Shown here one piece after another: positions 30,917 to 42,388 of a DNA stretch of 64,000 nt; the stretch's first letter is position 1, and each line of letters begins with the position of its first letter. Position numbers and translations under genes: made by a program. The stretch spans positions 327,633-391,632 of the forward strand of contig JALBUN010000008.1 of the NCBI GenBank assembly GCA_025174535.1, read 5' to 3'. This stretch comes from Cantharellus purpuraceus. Its lineage: Eukaryota > Basidiomycota > Agaricomycetes > Cantharellales > Hydnaceae. The notes under the pieces were generated by a model. That model did not search any database. It saw only the letters and a program-made list of their open reading frames with translations, and was not told where the DNA came from.

Positions 30917-33900
30917 ATGAGTGTGGCAGAGCTTGAGCAGTTGCTCTTGGCCTGACGGAAAGAAGAGGAAGAGGAGCGGAAACGGAAAGAGGAGGAGGAA
31001 GCAGAACAGAGACAGAAGGAGGAGGAGGTGGTGGAATGGAGACGGAAAGAGGAGGAGGAGGCAGAATGGAGACGCAAGGAGGAGGAGGAGGCAGAATGGA
31101 GACGGAAGGAGGAGGAGGAGGTGGAACGGAGATGCAAGGAGGAGGAGGCGGAACGGAGACGCAAGGAGGAGGAGGAGGCGGAATGGAGACGCAAGGAGGA
31201 GGAGGAGGCGGAACGGAGACGCAAGGAGGAGGAGGAGGTGGAACGGAGACGGAAGGAGGAGGAAGAGCAGAGGCGAAAAGAGGCGGCGAAGATGGAACGG
31301 AGAAGGAAAGAGGAGGAAGTGAAGGCCAAGAGAGCCCACAGGGTCAAGGAACTTGCGGCCGTGATGGAGGCCACGAGACTGAAGGAAGTGGAGGAGCAGG
31401 CGCACAAGCTAGAAGCTGCCATGGAGGTAGAGGAGGAGGTGACCGGGGCAGGGGCAACCAGTCCAGGAAGCCCGAGTGTGCCTATACGGACAGGGACCCC
31501 TGAAGTCACCATCATCTCCATTACATGGACGGAGACAACTCGTCCGAAAACTGTCACTGCGGAGGACTTGCCATTACGTCCACGGGCACGGCCATTATTT
31601 GGGTTGGGTGCAGCTGAGGAAGATGAAGCGGTGGAGGCGGAGAGGGTGGAGGTGGAGGCGGATCCCGATGCCAATATGGAGCTCGACGCAAATGCGGAAC
31701 CCGAGGCGGGTGTGAATGTCAGGACGAATGCGGAGCCAGATCTAACTTCAAATTTTACGAGGAGATGGCTTGGGTAGCCACGGTCAAAGCTCGCAAAAGA
31801 GCGGAGCTCTATGCCGCTACCACTAAGAAGAATCTCGACGTCACGGTCTTTTCATTGAAGGCATACCCGAGTGCTGATACAGAGAAGCAGGAGGTGGATC
31901 GGAGGGTCATATGGTGCAAGGCGGAGAGTCGCGTGTTGGCGACCCGTAAGAAGGAGCTGTGTGTCGCTAGGTCGGCAATCCAGCTTCGCAAGTGCAAGAT
32001 GGAGAAGGCGGTGGCAGAACAGCAGGACAAGGAGGAGGAGAGGGAACACTTGGAGGCTGCAGCAAGAAGGGGCAGACCACCCAAGGCTCTGGCTCTAGCG
32101 GAGCCATTTGGCAGGCCCGGCGTAACTTGCAACTTGTGTCATGATGCAGGCATGGAGTGTGTGTGGCCTACCGGCCCAACTCGCCACCTTTGGTCCTGCA
32201 ATCATTGTCGGGGTCAGAAAGGAGGGTGTAGGATCGATGGAAAGTTTGATCCCCAGAGTCGGAGCGTCAAGCCCTGACTGTATGGGAACCACCTTTTCCC
32301 TATCAAATTCCATTTATGCAGCACCAATGTGCTATTCTTTGCTTTTCCATTCCTAAATATCAGCATATATTTGATGCTTGTACCTGGAATGGACTTATTC
32401 AAATATTCTCTATTTTTCCATATTTTTTCGGGAATATTCCATGCAGAACTCAGCTCAGAATCATTTATTTCTGCTGTGCTACAGTTGTGGACCCATAGGC
32501 GCCCACAAACCTTCGCGCAGCCGGCTCTCCCCTTTTGGACCAGGCATTTGGCCTGAATTCAAGCTCAGATGTCTCTGATCAATAAATATTCTGTAACTTA
32601 ACAACCACAGCCTCTCAGGGCACTATTTTCCGTGCAGATCATCACCTGACATGTGGCTATCCATGGCTGTCCAAACCAGTGCAGAAAACAGGGTGGACAC
32701 CCTTCTTTTTGCCTGATCAGTGCCTAGTTCAGGGGTCAGATCAGCTGATGGGTGATCAAATCAGGTGATTGCCTTGGAATATTCTACCCCTTTCCATAAC
32801 ATTCTAGCTGTTTCCTTCTATTATTAGATAGAACTTTCCAGAACCATTATTCAGCTCCTGATCAGTGTTAGTGCTGTGATCAGATCCTGTGATTGGCTTG
32901 GAATATTCTACCCCTTTCTTCCACCTTCCACAACCTTCCAGTAGTTTCCATCTATTAATAGGTACAATATTCCAGAAGCATTAGTCAGCCCCTGTAAATA
33001 CAATATATAAGGAGGCCATTCTGCCTCTGAAAGAAGAACATATCATCATCATATTCTACCCATCTTCTGCACACCAGTGTGACTAGAGTGACATACAGTG
33101 TCATCCTCTATCTCAGTAACTGTTGATTACCAGTTCAAGGATCTTTTACAGTTGTGTAACTGTACTTGATTGCACTCAAAGTAGTGATATTCCTGCTTTG
33201 GGCATGAGTGTAATATCTGCCTCACGTGACTACGAATCTACAGGGTGAGATTGTCTGTCGATAGTCCTGCCATTAGTGCTCTTGTTTAAGCTACTAGTGT
33301 GTACTGCCTTTGCAGAGCATTAGAAGCTTGAACTCGTGTGAAGCAGTTGCTAGACTACTTCACACATCACTGTTACCCGCCTCTGAGTGCCACTGGTTGG
33401 ATGGTTGGATTCATCCACCTACTTCCTTTAGCCTCTAAGTGCATTCCGATCTTTTCAGAATATCTGGACCCCTAAGTGTCCGTGAACTCTAGACTCTGGA
33501 AGTCTTATTCATTTCTTGCTGCTAAGAAACATATTACCTTTCTGCGTATAGTCTGCATTGACCAATACAAAGGATTGTAACCAAAGTACAAACGTTAAAT
33601 TGTTTCTGGAGTTGTGCTGCAGCAGGGTTTGATATTCTTCTCAGCTGTTCATTCACGGAATTGTGGTGATTTAGAGTTTGCCCTAACACAATAATTTTGC
33701 GGGTTCCAAAACACTGACTAGTGGTACAAGGAGGGGCAGAGAAAGAATCAGAAGGTCATCCAACCAAAAAGTGGTGGATGGAGACAGGTGCTGTGGCAGC
33801 CAGGGGTAGTGGTGTCGGATCGGAAGGGGCAACGACCGGTGCAGGTACGGGGTGCATCTCTGTGCCCAATAGTACCGTGGGCCAGCTTATCCAGCTGGTT

Positions 33901-34167
33901 AACCTTCAGTCGGAGCACCTCCAGTGGATGGAGGGGTTGCTAGTGGACTTGGTGAAGACGATGAAATGGAAGGAGGTTCTGGAGGGTCGGCAGACAGCCG
34001 AGTTACGTCGGTTGCAGAAGTTCATGGCCCCTTTGGATGAGGATTTGGACATGGGGGATGAGAAAGATTGGGTGTCAGATGTAGAGAGTGATGATGAGTC
34101 AGAGACGGCATCGGAGGCGGAGCCTGAGGTAGATAAGGGGAAGGGAAAAAGGAAACGCGATGTATAA
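30917..34167 (+). pseudogene. ChrA antisense accessory gene, copy D (complete but split by LTR-2)
   Basis: This is the only copy in the window with both ends. ATG at 30917 (MSVAELEQLLLA) is preceded by TATAAAAG at 30869. The frame has a TGA after residue 12 and a frameshift within the repeats, then an open stretch of 10-residue charged units (about 30960-31320), the GSPSVPIRTGTPEV linker, acidic EEDEAVEAERVEVEADPDA, a second helical part from 31765, and the six-cysteine cluster at about 32130-32230 (CNLCHDAGMEC...SCNHC...C). LTR-2 splits the gene at 32279-33713. After it come a helical region (LIQLVNLQSEHLQWMEGLL), an acidic stretch (DEKDWVSDVESDDESETASE) and a basic end KGKGKRKRDV before TAA 34165-34167. 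Without the insertion it is about 600 codons. The basic end resembles a nuclear localisation signal; this is inference. Confidence 0.7.
32274..33718 (+). mobile_element. LTR-2 solo LTR, copy 3 (1435 bp, intact, with target duplication)
   Basis: Spans 32279-33713 (TGTATGGGAACC...GGTTCCAAAACA; inverted 12-bp ends with two mismatches). The duplication CTGAC lies at 32274-32278 and 33714-33718. The uninterrupted accessory gene in copy B reads CCCCGACTAGTGG at this point, confirming the insertion. A TATA-like CAATATATAAGG occurs near 33000-33011. There is no coding frame. Confidence 0.92.
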
Positions 34168-34320
34168 AAATAAAAAATGAAAATGATTATAAATTTCAGA
34201 GTGGAGGAAAATGAGTCAGAGTGATAATCCTTCGGAGTTTTTGGGCAGGCTGGTAATTTCCCTTGTGACTTGTAATAAAATGATAATGCAAAATAATAGA
34301 ATTAGCATTAGTAATCAAAC

Positions 34321-37300
34321 TTAAAGATTCATAAGAGGGCCAGGTTTGTCTGGATAAGTAGAGTGAAAGTCGGAGACAGATTCGGATGCATGATCGAGTT
34401 CGGATGCGGAGATCCATGAAGACTCTTCATCGGTGCCTTCGTATCCAGTCCATTTGACTAAGTACTGGAGCTTGCACTTGTATTGATGGTCAATCTTCAA
34501 GTCCAGGATCTCAGATATCTCATATTCATTGTCTCCTTCGATGATGATCGAGGGAGGTGGAGGTTGCGTGTGACCGGAGATCTTGTTTGTAGTAGCGGGT
34601 TCGAGCATTGATATATGGAAGACCGGATGAACTGCTCGGAAGTGGTCCAGGAGGCGGAGGGTGAAGGACCTGCTGCCTGCACGAGCAATCACCTCATAAG
34701 GACCTAAGTATTTCTTGGAGAGTTTCTTCGATGGGCGGGTGGTCCGGAAGTGTTCGGCCTTAACAAATACTTTGTCTCCAATTTGCAGGTCTGGAGCCGG
34801 AATGCGGCATCGGTCTGTGGAGACTTGATATTGTTTCTGGGCATCGGAGATGGTGTAGTTGATCAAGATCAGTTACAAATTGGCAGGCTTTGGTGGAGGC
34901 AAGTTCTTTCTCAGGGTGGACGGAGATATTCAGATGATAGCCTTTATTAGTAAAGAACAGAGAGACGCCAGTAGTCGCGTTCGGAGTGTTGTTGTAGGCA
35001 AACTCTGCGATCGGAAGTAGATCAGCCCAGTTGTCTTGTTGATAGTTACAATAGACTCGGAGATATTGTTCCAGGGACTGATTCATTCGTTCTGTTTGTC
35101 CGTCTCCTTCAGGATGGTATCCGGAGGTGAAGTGAAGTTTTATGTCGAGAGCCTTTCCTAATGTGCAGAAGAAGGAGGACACGAACTCCAAGCCCCAATC
35201 AGATGTGACATGCGATGGGACTCTGTGTTTAGAGAATACGTGGAGAATGAACAATTTGGCTAGTGAGGCGGAGGTGATGGTGTCATGCGTCGGAATGAAT
35301 AGTGACTGTTTAGTGAACCTGTCAACAATCACAAGTATGGTGTTGTATCTGAGCGATGGGGGGAGCTTCTCTATGAAATCCATGGAGATGGAGTTGCTCT
35401 GGGACCGGAAGTTGCTTAAGCGTTCTGTAGGGTTTGTGCCTTTGCAATTTTGAGCGCATACACGTGGTGCAGGAGTTACAGTAGTGTTGAATGTATTCTC
35501 GCATTTTAGGCCATACATAGTCCCATCAGATTAATCCTTGTGTGTGATTTTGCCCAAAGTGGCCTGAGATCGGGTGATCATGGTAACACTGCAAAACTTG
35601 AAGTCGGAGACCGTTGGCATTGGGGACATATATCTGGTTGTTGTGTCGGAGGTGTCCTTTGGGGTCAAGTGACCATTTCGGATCGGAAGGGTTGTCCAAG
35701 TGTTTAACTGCAACAGGATCCGATTGGAGTGATGAGCGGATGTCGGAGTAGAGTTGGTCGATGTCCATAATGGTGACAGCTCAGAGGGTGGGAGTCATGA
35801 GGGTGGATGCTCGTAGGGACAATGCCAGCTGCTCGTTAGTAAACACAGGACAAAAGTTGTGTGGGTTTACAGTGGCATAGTCACTATTCCCCTCTTTAGG
35901 GTAGACGTCCCATCATCTAGTTAAAGCGTCGGGCTTTGCTCCAAGTCGACCTGGGCGGAAATGGATAATGAGATTGAACTGAGATAGGTATTCGGACCAT
36001 CAGACTTGTCTCTGGGTGAGCAGTTTTGTTGTGGAGAAGTATTCCAAGTTCTTGTGGTCAGTTATGACATCCACCAGATCGGAGGGGCCTTCAAGGTAGT
36101 GTCTCCATATCCAGAAGGCTTCATATATGGCAAGGAGCTCTTTGTCATGGACGTCATAGTTCAGTTCGGGGGGCGTAAATGTACACGAGTGAAAAGTGAT
36201 CGGATGGACAGGATCATGGCAAGTGCATAGTCGGAGGCATTGGTTTCTAATAGGATAGGCACATCTGGAACACAATGAGTCAGTATCGGAGCGGAAGTAA
36301 AGGCCTTTTTCAAGGTCTCAAAGCTCTGTCTACATTCGTCAGTGAAATTCCATTGGATACCCTTCCTAGTGAGTCAGGTGAGTGGAATGGTGATATCGGA
36401 GTAGCTGTGAATGAAGCGGCGGTAGAAGTTGGCGAACCCTAGGAAGGACTGTACGTCTTTGACTTTCTGGGGTTCCGGCCATTCCTGTATGGCTTTGATT
36501 TTGTCATCAGACATTGTCAATCCTGCCGGGGAGAAGATATAGCCTAGGTATTCGACCAAGTCGGAGTGGAATTCACATTTGTCAGCACGGGTGAAGAGGC
36601 CATGTTTTTGAAGACGTCAGAGTACCTCTCGGACATGTGTCCAATGTTCTTCTTCGTTGTCCAAATATACCAGAATGTTGTCTAAGTAAACGAGGACAGT
36701 CACATCGAGGAGGTCAGCGAAGGTATCATTCATGAACCTCTGGAAGGCAGCCAGAGCATTGGTTAGTCCAAAGGGCATGACGCACCACTCAAAAGATCCA
36801 TATCGTGTGCAGAAGGTCGTTTTCCATTTGTCACTTTCTCGGATGTGGACTAGATGGTAGGCATGTTGGAGATCTATTTTGGAATAGATCTTAGCCTTTC
36901 AAGGACTTTCAAGTAGGTCTGCAGTGCGGGGTATTGGGTATCGGTCTTTCTTGGTGATCTTGTTGAGTCCACGGAAGTTGACACATAGATGGAGTGATCC
37001 ATCCTTTTTGCGGACAAATAGGACCGGAGCTCCATGGGGAGATAGGGATGGGCAGATGAAGCCCGTGGCCAAGTTCTCGTCTATGAATGTTCAGAGAGCC
37101 AGTAGCTCTTTTTGATAGCGAGTAGATAGGGCCAAGCGGAGGGGTGGAGTTGTCATCCAGTTCGATCTTGAGATCGTATGGTTGGTGTTCTGCTAGGGAG
37201 TCAGCTTTAGACTTGCTGAACATGTCGGCGAACTCATGATACTCCTTAGGAACCATAGATAGGTCCGGTGGAGTTGATCGGGTGGAATGAGTGGCAAGGA

Positions 37301-37915
37301 ATATCAGATCAGAGAGGTGGACCTGGAATGTGTGAGAACCATCCAGTTTGCTTAGTCTGGTGAAGACCATAGTGTCCACCAGTGATATAAACGGTGGGGT
37401 AGATGGAGTATCTATCGGAGCAGAGTCAGCAGAGGCGGAAGATAGTTTCGCACCTAAAGTTGCTGGTGATGTTGGGAATCACACAGCCTGTACTGGAGAA
37501 TGGAATGTGATATGGCCCAATGCCCAGTCAATCAATGGATTGTAGCAGGTGAGCCAGTTATGTCTGAGAACCACAGAACAGCTGGAGTCAAGCAGAGTAA
37601 CATAGAATGTAAGGTTCTAAATTTCTCCGACAGAAAAACGGATAGACAGATCTATAGCTTGTGAAATAACAGCATTAGTAGTGCCATCAAATAATCGGAG
37701 TGATATCAGAGTTATGGTGTATGTATGGAGTTTATGTAAATTGGAAAAAGAGGAATCAAGGAAACAGTGAGTAGAACTGGAGTCAATTAATGCTTGAATA
37801 GCGGTATCGGGAATGGAGTCGGAGTGGATGAGGAAGGTAAGGGAGTTGGAGTGGGAAAGAGTGGATGCGTTCAGGTGGACCTTGTTTGTCGTACGGGGAG
37901 TACCAACACAGCCCT
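34321..37915 (-). pseudogene. pol: ChrA pol, copy D
   Basis: Minus-strand order: protease (IQALIDSSSTHCFLDSSF, where the active-site Gly of DSG is Ser), RT (FADMFSKSKADSLAEH from about 37230; catalytic YLDNILVYL region near 36690 altered from YLDDILVYS), RNase H (about 36275-35990; the start with the catalytic Asp is damaged), HHCC region (35768-35480), integrase core (SMDFIEKLPP; TSDWGLEF; GDGQTERMNQ, all three acidic regions present) and a C-terminal GPY region. An in-frame chromodomain (YLVKWTGYEGTDEESSWISA) ends in a proper stop near 34321. Shared TGA codons occur at 36617, 36000 and 35781. The integrase-chromodomain reading frame is the best preserved of the three copies. Confidence 0.85.
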
Positions 37916-37935
37916 CAGCCCGTACGGAGGCTATA

Positions 37936-38238
37936 TGTTTTGGAACCCACAAATTTATGGTGTTAGGGCAAACTCTAAATCACCACAATTCTGTGAATGA
38001 ACAGCTGAGAAGAATATCAAACCCTGCTGCAGCACAACTCCAGAAACAATTTAATGTTTGTACTTTGGTTACAATCCGTTTTAATGGTCAATGCAGATGA
38101 TACACAGGAAGGTAATACGTTTCTTAGCAGTAGGGAATGAATAAGACTTCCAGAGTCTAGAGTTCACGGACGCTTAGGGGTCCAGATATTCCAAAAAGAG
38201 GGGAATGCACTTAGAGGCTAGAGGAAGTAGGTGGATGA
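37936..38238 (-). mobile_element. LTR-2 fragment, copy 4
   Basis: Starts with the reversed end TGTTTTGGAACCC and runs 303 bp, matching the right-hand part of LTR-2, then stops at GTGGATGA. It replaces the C-terminal half of gag in copy D, so insertion was accompanied or followed by a deletion. Confidence 0.85.
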
Positions 38239-38523
38239 ACAGCATTGCACCAAGAATGGCTGGAGCTTTCACGGATCGGAGCCATCAAATGGGTTGGGTT
38301 CTCGGACCTTGGTCCGGGACTTAGGAGCTCGTGGGCTACGGATGCTGCTGGCAAGCAGGGAGATGGCTTGCACCAGATTTGGAGAGGGCGGGGTGTCATC
38401 TTCTTCATTGACAGCCTCTATGTGGTCCGTTGGTTCTTCGACAACCTTGGGGATGGTGTCGATGCTGGGAGTGGGCACCTCGACGGTTCATGCATGTTCG
38501 GAATTGGCGGTGGATTGTGGCAT
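38239..38523 (-). pseudogene. gag: ChrA gag N-terminal remnant, copy D
   Basis: The minus-strand frame from ATG 38521-38523 (MPQSTANSEHA...) reaches the capsid start VREPNPFDGSDP and is cut at 38239 by the LTR-2 fragment. The rest of gag, including the zinc knuckle, is missing. Confidence 0.8.
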
Positions 38524-38555
38524 TGGTAGGAGTGAGTATGGCAGTTCGAATATAC

Positions 38556-39610
38556 TGTTATGCACTAGGTCCGATTGGGAGTTGGAGATTGGGTCGGAGG
38601 TTGGGTCGGAGGTTTCGTTGGAGTCGGAGAATGTCGTGGGGGTCAGAACAGACTTGGCTTCAGCTTATGTGCTGTGCCCTCACTAATACCGGTGTCCGAG
38701 ATTTCGGAGACAGAGTACAACTTAGAGAGTTAGGATTGGACTTAGGAACTAGGTGTGATTCAATATTCAAACTGGGGAATGAAGTCCCCAGTTGGGCAAC
38801 TTAAATACATATTTTGAAATCTAATAATAATTACTCCGGTGATGGGTCTCTGAGGCCGATGGCCTTACATGAGTATGTCCAAGTCCGATGGGGACAGATA
38901 TCTGGGTTCCTATGGTGATGCTGATGCATCAATCGGAACCGGAGACAGATGGGCAGAATCGGCGGTGACAATCTGTTATGACTATATTCATTAACGCCCA
39001 GATCCCCGTCCGATCCCCTCAGATCCCCGCGCATATGAAATCTATACTCCATTTGGAAACCGCTACGTCTCCATTTACCTGTCCGATTGTCACTGCCGAT
39101 TCCGCCCATCCGCCTCCAGTTCCGATTGATGCATCAGCATCACCATAGGAACCTGGACATCCATCCCCGTCGGACTCGGACATACTCACGTAAGGCCGTC
39201 AGCCTTGGAGACCCATCACCGGAGTAATTATTATTAGATTTCAAATATGTATTTAAGTTGCCCAACTGGGGACTTCATTCCCCAGTTCGAATATTGAATC
39301 ACGCCTAGCTCCTAAGTCTGATCCTAACTCTCTAAGTCATACTCCATCTCCGAAATCTCGGACACCGGTATTAGTGAGGGCGCAGCACATAAGCTGAAGC
39401 CAAGTCCGTTCCGATCCCCACAACGTACTCCGACTCTGACCCAACCTCCAACCCAACCTCTGATCCAATCTCCAACCCCCAATCGGACCTAGTGTGTTCG
39501 GACAGGTAGATGGAGACGTGGCAGTTTCCAAATGGAGTATAGATTTCATATGCGTGGGGATCTGAGTGGACCGGACGGGGATCTGGTCGTTAATGAATAT
39601 AGTCATAACA
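38556..39610 (-). mobile_element. ChrA 5' LTR of copy D, interrupted by an oppositely oriented LTR
   Basis: The minus LTR occupies 38556-38973 and resumes at about 39498-39610 (...GAATATAGTCATAACA). Between them (38974-39497) is a plus-strand ChrA LTR that starts TGTTATGACTATATTC and ends CCTAGTG, having lost its last bases. The two LTRs are inverted copies of each other. Confidence 0.82.
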
Positions 39611-39774
39611 AAGAAGAGGTTTGTTCCATAAGAAGAAACTACTTATGGAGAACAATAAGAAAAGGAGTTCAGAGTTGATGGAGGTGGAGTAGAAAGATGG
39701 AGATGGAGTTGGAGATGGAGTCTGGAGATCGGACTTGGTGTTACAGGATGTAACAACCATTGTTTCTGCCTATA

Positions 39775-40172
39775 CATCTCCAGTTTTGTTGATACATCAG
39801 CATCACCATAGGAACCCAGACACCCATCCCCATTGGACTCAGACATACTCATGTAAGGCTGTCAGCCTTGGAGACCCATTAACCAGAGTAATTATTATTA
39901 GATTTCAAATATGTATTTAAGTTATACTACTGGGGACTTCATTCCCTCAGTTTGAATATTGAATCACATCTGGGTCCCAAGTCTGATCTGAAACTATCTA
40001 AGGCATACTCTGTCTCTGAAACCTTGGACACCAGTATTAGTGAGAGCACAGCACGTAAGCTGAAGCCAAGTCTGTTCTGACCATCACAACTTTACCCCAA
40101 CTCTGACTCTGATTCTGACTCTGACTTTGACTCCAAAGATCTGACCCCTCCCATTGGACCCAGTGCATAACA
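39775..40172 (+). mobile_element. Diverged, 5'-truncated ChrA-type LTR
   Basis: Aligns with the LTR from the GATGCATCAGCATCACCATAGG region to the end CCCAGTGCATAACA, but with many substitutions and a different CT-rich repeat (GACTCTGATTCTGACTCTG). It is older than the others and marks the right edge of the transposon nest. Confidence 0.75.
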
Positions 40173-41229
40173 ATGGTGTGGCAGGTAAGCCTACCAAAAC
40201 ATCACACCACACTAACTTCACTTGTTCTCCATGCCTGGAGAACATACCATCAACAATATGTTATGATGGCCCCTTCCACCTTTCTATTCCAGCACTCAAT
40301 GTTTGTACCTGTCCCTGCCTTCATTTCAGCTCTCACCTGCTCTTGCATTCATCCTTGCCCCTGCATCTGCCCTTGCAATTGCTTTTGTTCCAGCTCTCAC
40401 CTTCATTCTGACACTTGGCACTCAGACTCACTCTTGTGCATGCTTGCTTATGTACTCAACACTTGCAGTTGCTCTCATCATATGAGGGACTGCTACTTCA
40501 TAATAGTAAATGTATTTTTATGACCTAAATCAAAGTATAATGTCACTTTCTTGAGCCCCCAAGTTGCTCATACAGCTATAATGTGCACTAAAAAAAAGGC
40601 GCTAGGGGCACTTCTTGTGCAGTCAGTACTACTAAAGCTCTGTACACAGTAAAGGGAAGAAAAGTACTGAATTTAAGTGTCTTATGTACTGAAGATGGTC
40701 AGTGCAAACAGTACTGAAATTTAGTGCGAGTTTTTTCTACAGTGGCTACAGATGAAAGGTCTGTCTCCGACAGCGGCAATACGGCATCGATTCCCAAAAT
40801 TGCACGTATCGGATTTCCAAAACTTAGAGGGCTACAGGGCACGGATTCGTCACGCCATGACACATTGAGTGACCTCGAATGTAGTACTGGGGAGGATCTG
40901 GGTGCAGCGGGGGCTACGGTGACATAGTTTTTGATCATTCATTCAAGGTGAGAGCGACTGGAAATGAAGGAGAGTCTCCACCCCGATGATAAAATATAAC
41001 CAGAGAATTGTTCAATTACATGCGAGGGAGATCCTTGGATCGCTGTCAGTCCAGTGGATCATCTGGTTACAGTAATGGCGTATTTGGCCCTGTATTTCCA
41101 CCTATTTATCTCTCCACTCTTAACATTATATTTCCAACCATACACTCTCAGCTATAATATGTGGTTCCGACCCAATATGCCATTGAAATAGATGGGTTCG
41201 ATGACCAGGACATCTAAATAGCATTTGCC
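40173..41229. other. Intergenic stretch without a recognised gene
   Basis: No gene could be supported. A CT-rich segment (40290-40420), an A-run at 40591-40598 and overlapping short frames on both strands at 40700-40938 are present; neither frame resembles a known family. Confidence 0.4.
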
Positions 41230-41747
41230 TGAACACCTCGTTCATACCGATCTGTTACAGCGCGTCCCTGTCCTCCCAGAGATACTCGCGCTTGGTAAGG
41301 TTGCAGAACACCAGGGATTGTGGTAGTGCGTCGAGCACAGGCCACTCGCTGCTGTCAGAATGAAGCCTCCGCGGTATTGAACTGTCCGGCACCTGAACTC
41401 CTGGAACGTCACACGGAGAACGCGCATAACATCCTCCGTGGATGCACATTATCGTCATAACTACGTCTTGAGCTCCGCGAAGTCGGCATCAGTGAGCATA
41501 TCGGGTGGTGTGTTAAACACTCAATCGCTGACGTAGCTGATGACCAAAGCATGGTGTATTTGTCTGGGAGGAGCACAAACACTTCTTCCCAACCATCCAG
41601 AAGGCGGAGCAAGTAAGTGCGAGCATCGTCACGCTGGAAATCCTTGAGCATCGCAAACATGATGTCCGCAGGAAGCATGTCCAGCGTAGCCGGACGACGC
41701 GCCAAGAAAGGGTCTGTCGCTGTAGTGCTATCATGCGTTAGGATCAT
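41230..41747 (-). pseudogene. F-box-like protein relic (tentative)
   Basis: The minus-strand ATG at 41747 starts a 112-codon frame with LDMLPADIMFAMLKDFQRDD, which resembles the first helix of fungal F-box proteins (LPxEI...I). Further on, in another frame (41458-41255), comes LVFCNLTKREYLWEDRDAL. That resembles the CNLTKREYVR-type motif I associate with large families of F-box-like proteins in agaricomycetes. The two parts could be exons of one gene or a frameshifted relic; no convincing splice pair was found and both frames end early. If real, it would have been an adaptor for SCF ubiquitin ligase. The family assignment rests on two short motifs and is weak. Confidence 0.3.
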
Positions 41748-42388
41748 TCCGTCAGGGTCACTCCCAACATGTCAAGGGAGGCATCTACTCATGTTCTTTC
41801 GAACCTTATAATATTTCCGCCCTCGGGAAAGAAGTGGTTTAAAGGGGCCTCTCATGCCTTCGCAGGAAGAAGACTAGTAGCTAATTCTCGTGTCCCTGAC
41901 ATCAGCGTGAGTTATACGCACCTTTAGTAGAGCAGTGTTATTTTGTACATCTCAGCGCTGAGTTGTCTACCGGATCAAATCTTTTAAGGAGATGTTGTCT
42001 ACTTCTAGTTAGCTGAGATCGACGGTAAGCTCTTTCTGCCGGCGCGAAGGGTTCCCAGAGCGGGCCGGCGCGTATGTCGAAGCCTGGGAGGTGAATTGAT
42101 ATACCATCATTCGACTGGTATATAATGAGTCCCACCATGACTAGGGTCTTTCTGGGCTATATCTCACAATCATTGCGTGACTGAGTGCACGACGGAGGGT
42201 ACTCTATTCCGGAGTAGCTCAAGGCACAACTCAAGTTCCTGGTCTGCAACTGGGTTCTCTTCGGAAATCAGCACAGGTACGGAGGGTGAGCGAGTCCGAT
42301 GCGAGTTCCAATAGCAGTTGTATTATAACTCTCCCATGTCTTGACTGCTGCTGCTCCCTCCCAATCCCTTCTAGTCGTCACTATACCC

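Larger units (their letters stand above)
30263..39610 (-). mobile_element. ChrA chromovirus copy D (full length, minus strand, with nested insertions)
   Basis: Reading minus: 5' LTR (39610-38556, split by another LTR), gag remnant, pol (37915-34321), accessory gene on the plus strand (30917-34167) and 3' LTR (30765-30263). Three insertions lie inside: a plus LTR at 38974-39497, an LTR-2 fragment at 37936-38238 and a complete LTR-2 at 32279-33713. No matching target duplication was found at the outer ends (CTCTA left, AAGAA right). Confidence 0.85.

Noticed and set aside
31036..31503. Gly/Glu-rich frame (METERGGGGRMETQ type)
   Set aside because: A shadow frame of the same 30-bp repeat; it has no continuation into the conserved parts of the accessory gene.
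1..40172. RIP (repeat-induced point mutation) as the cause of the stops
   Set aside because: The visible stops arise at CGA (CpG), not mainly at CpA sites as in ascomycete RIP; CpG methylation decay fits better.
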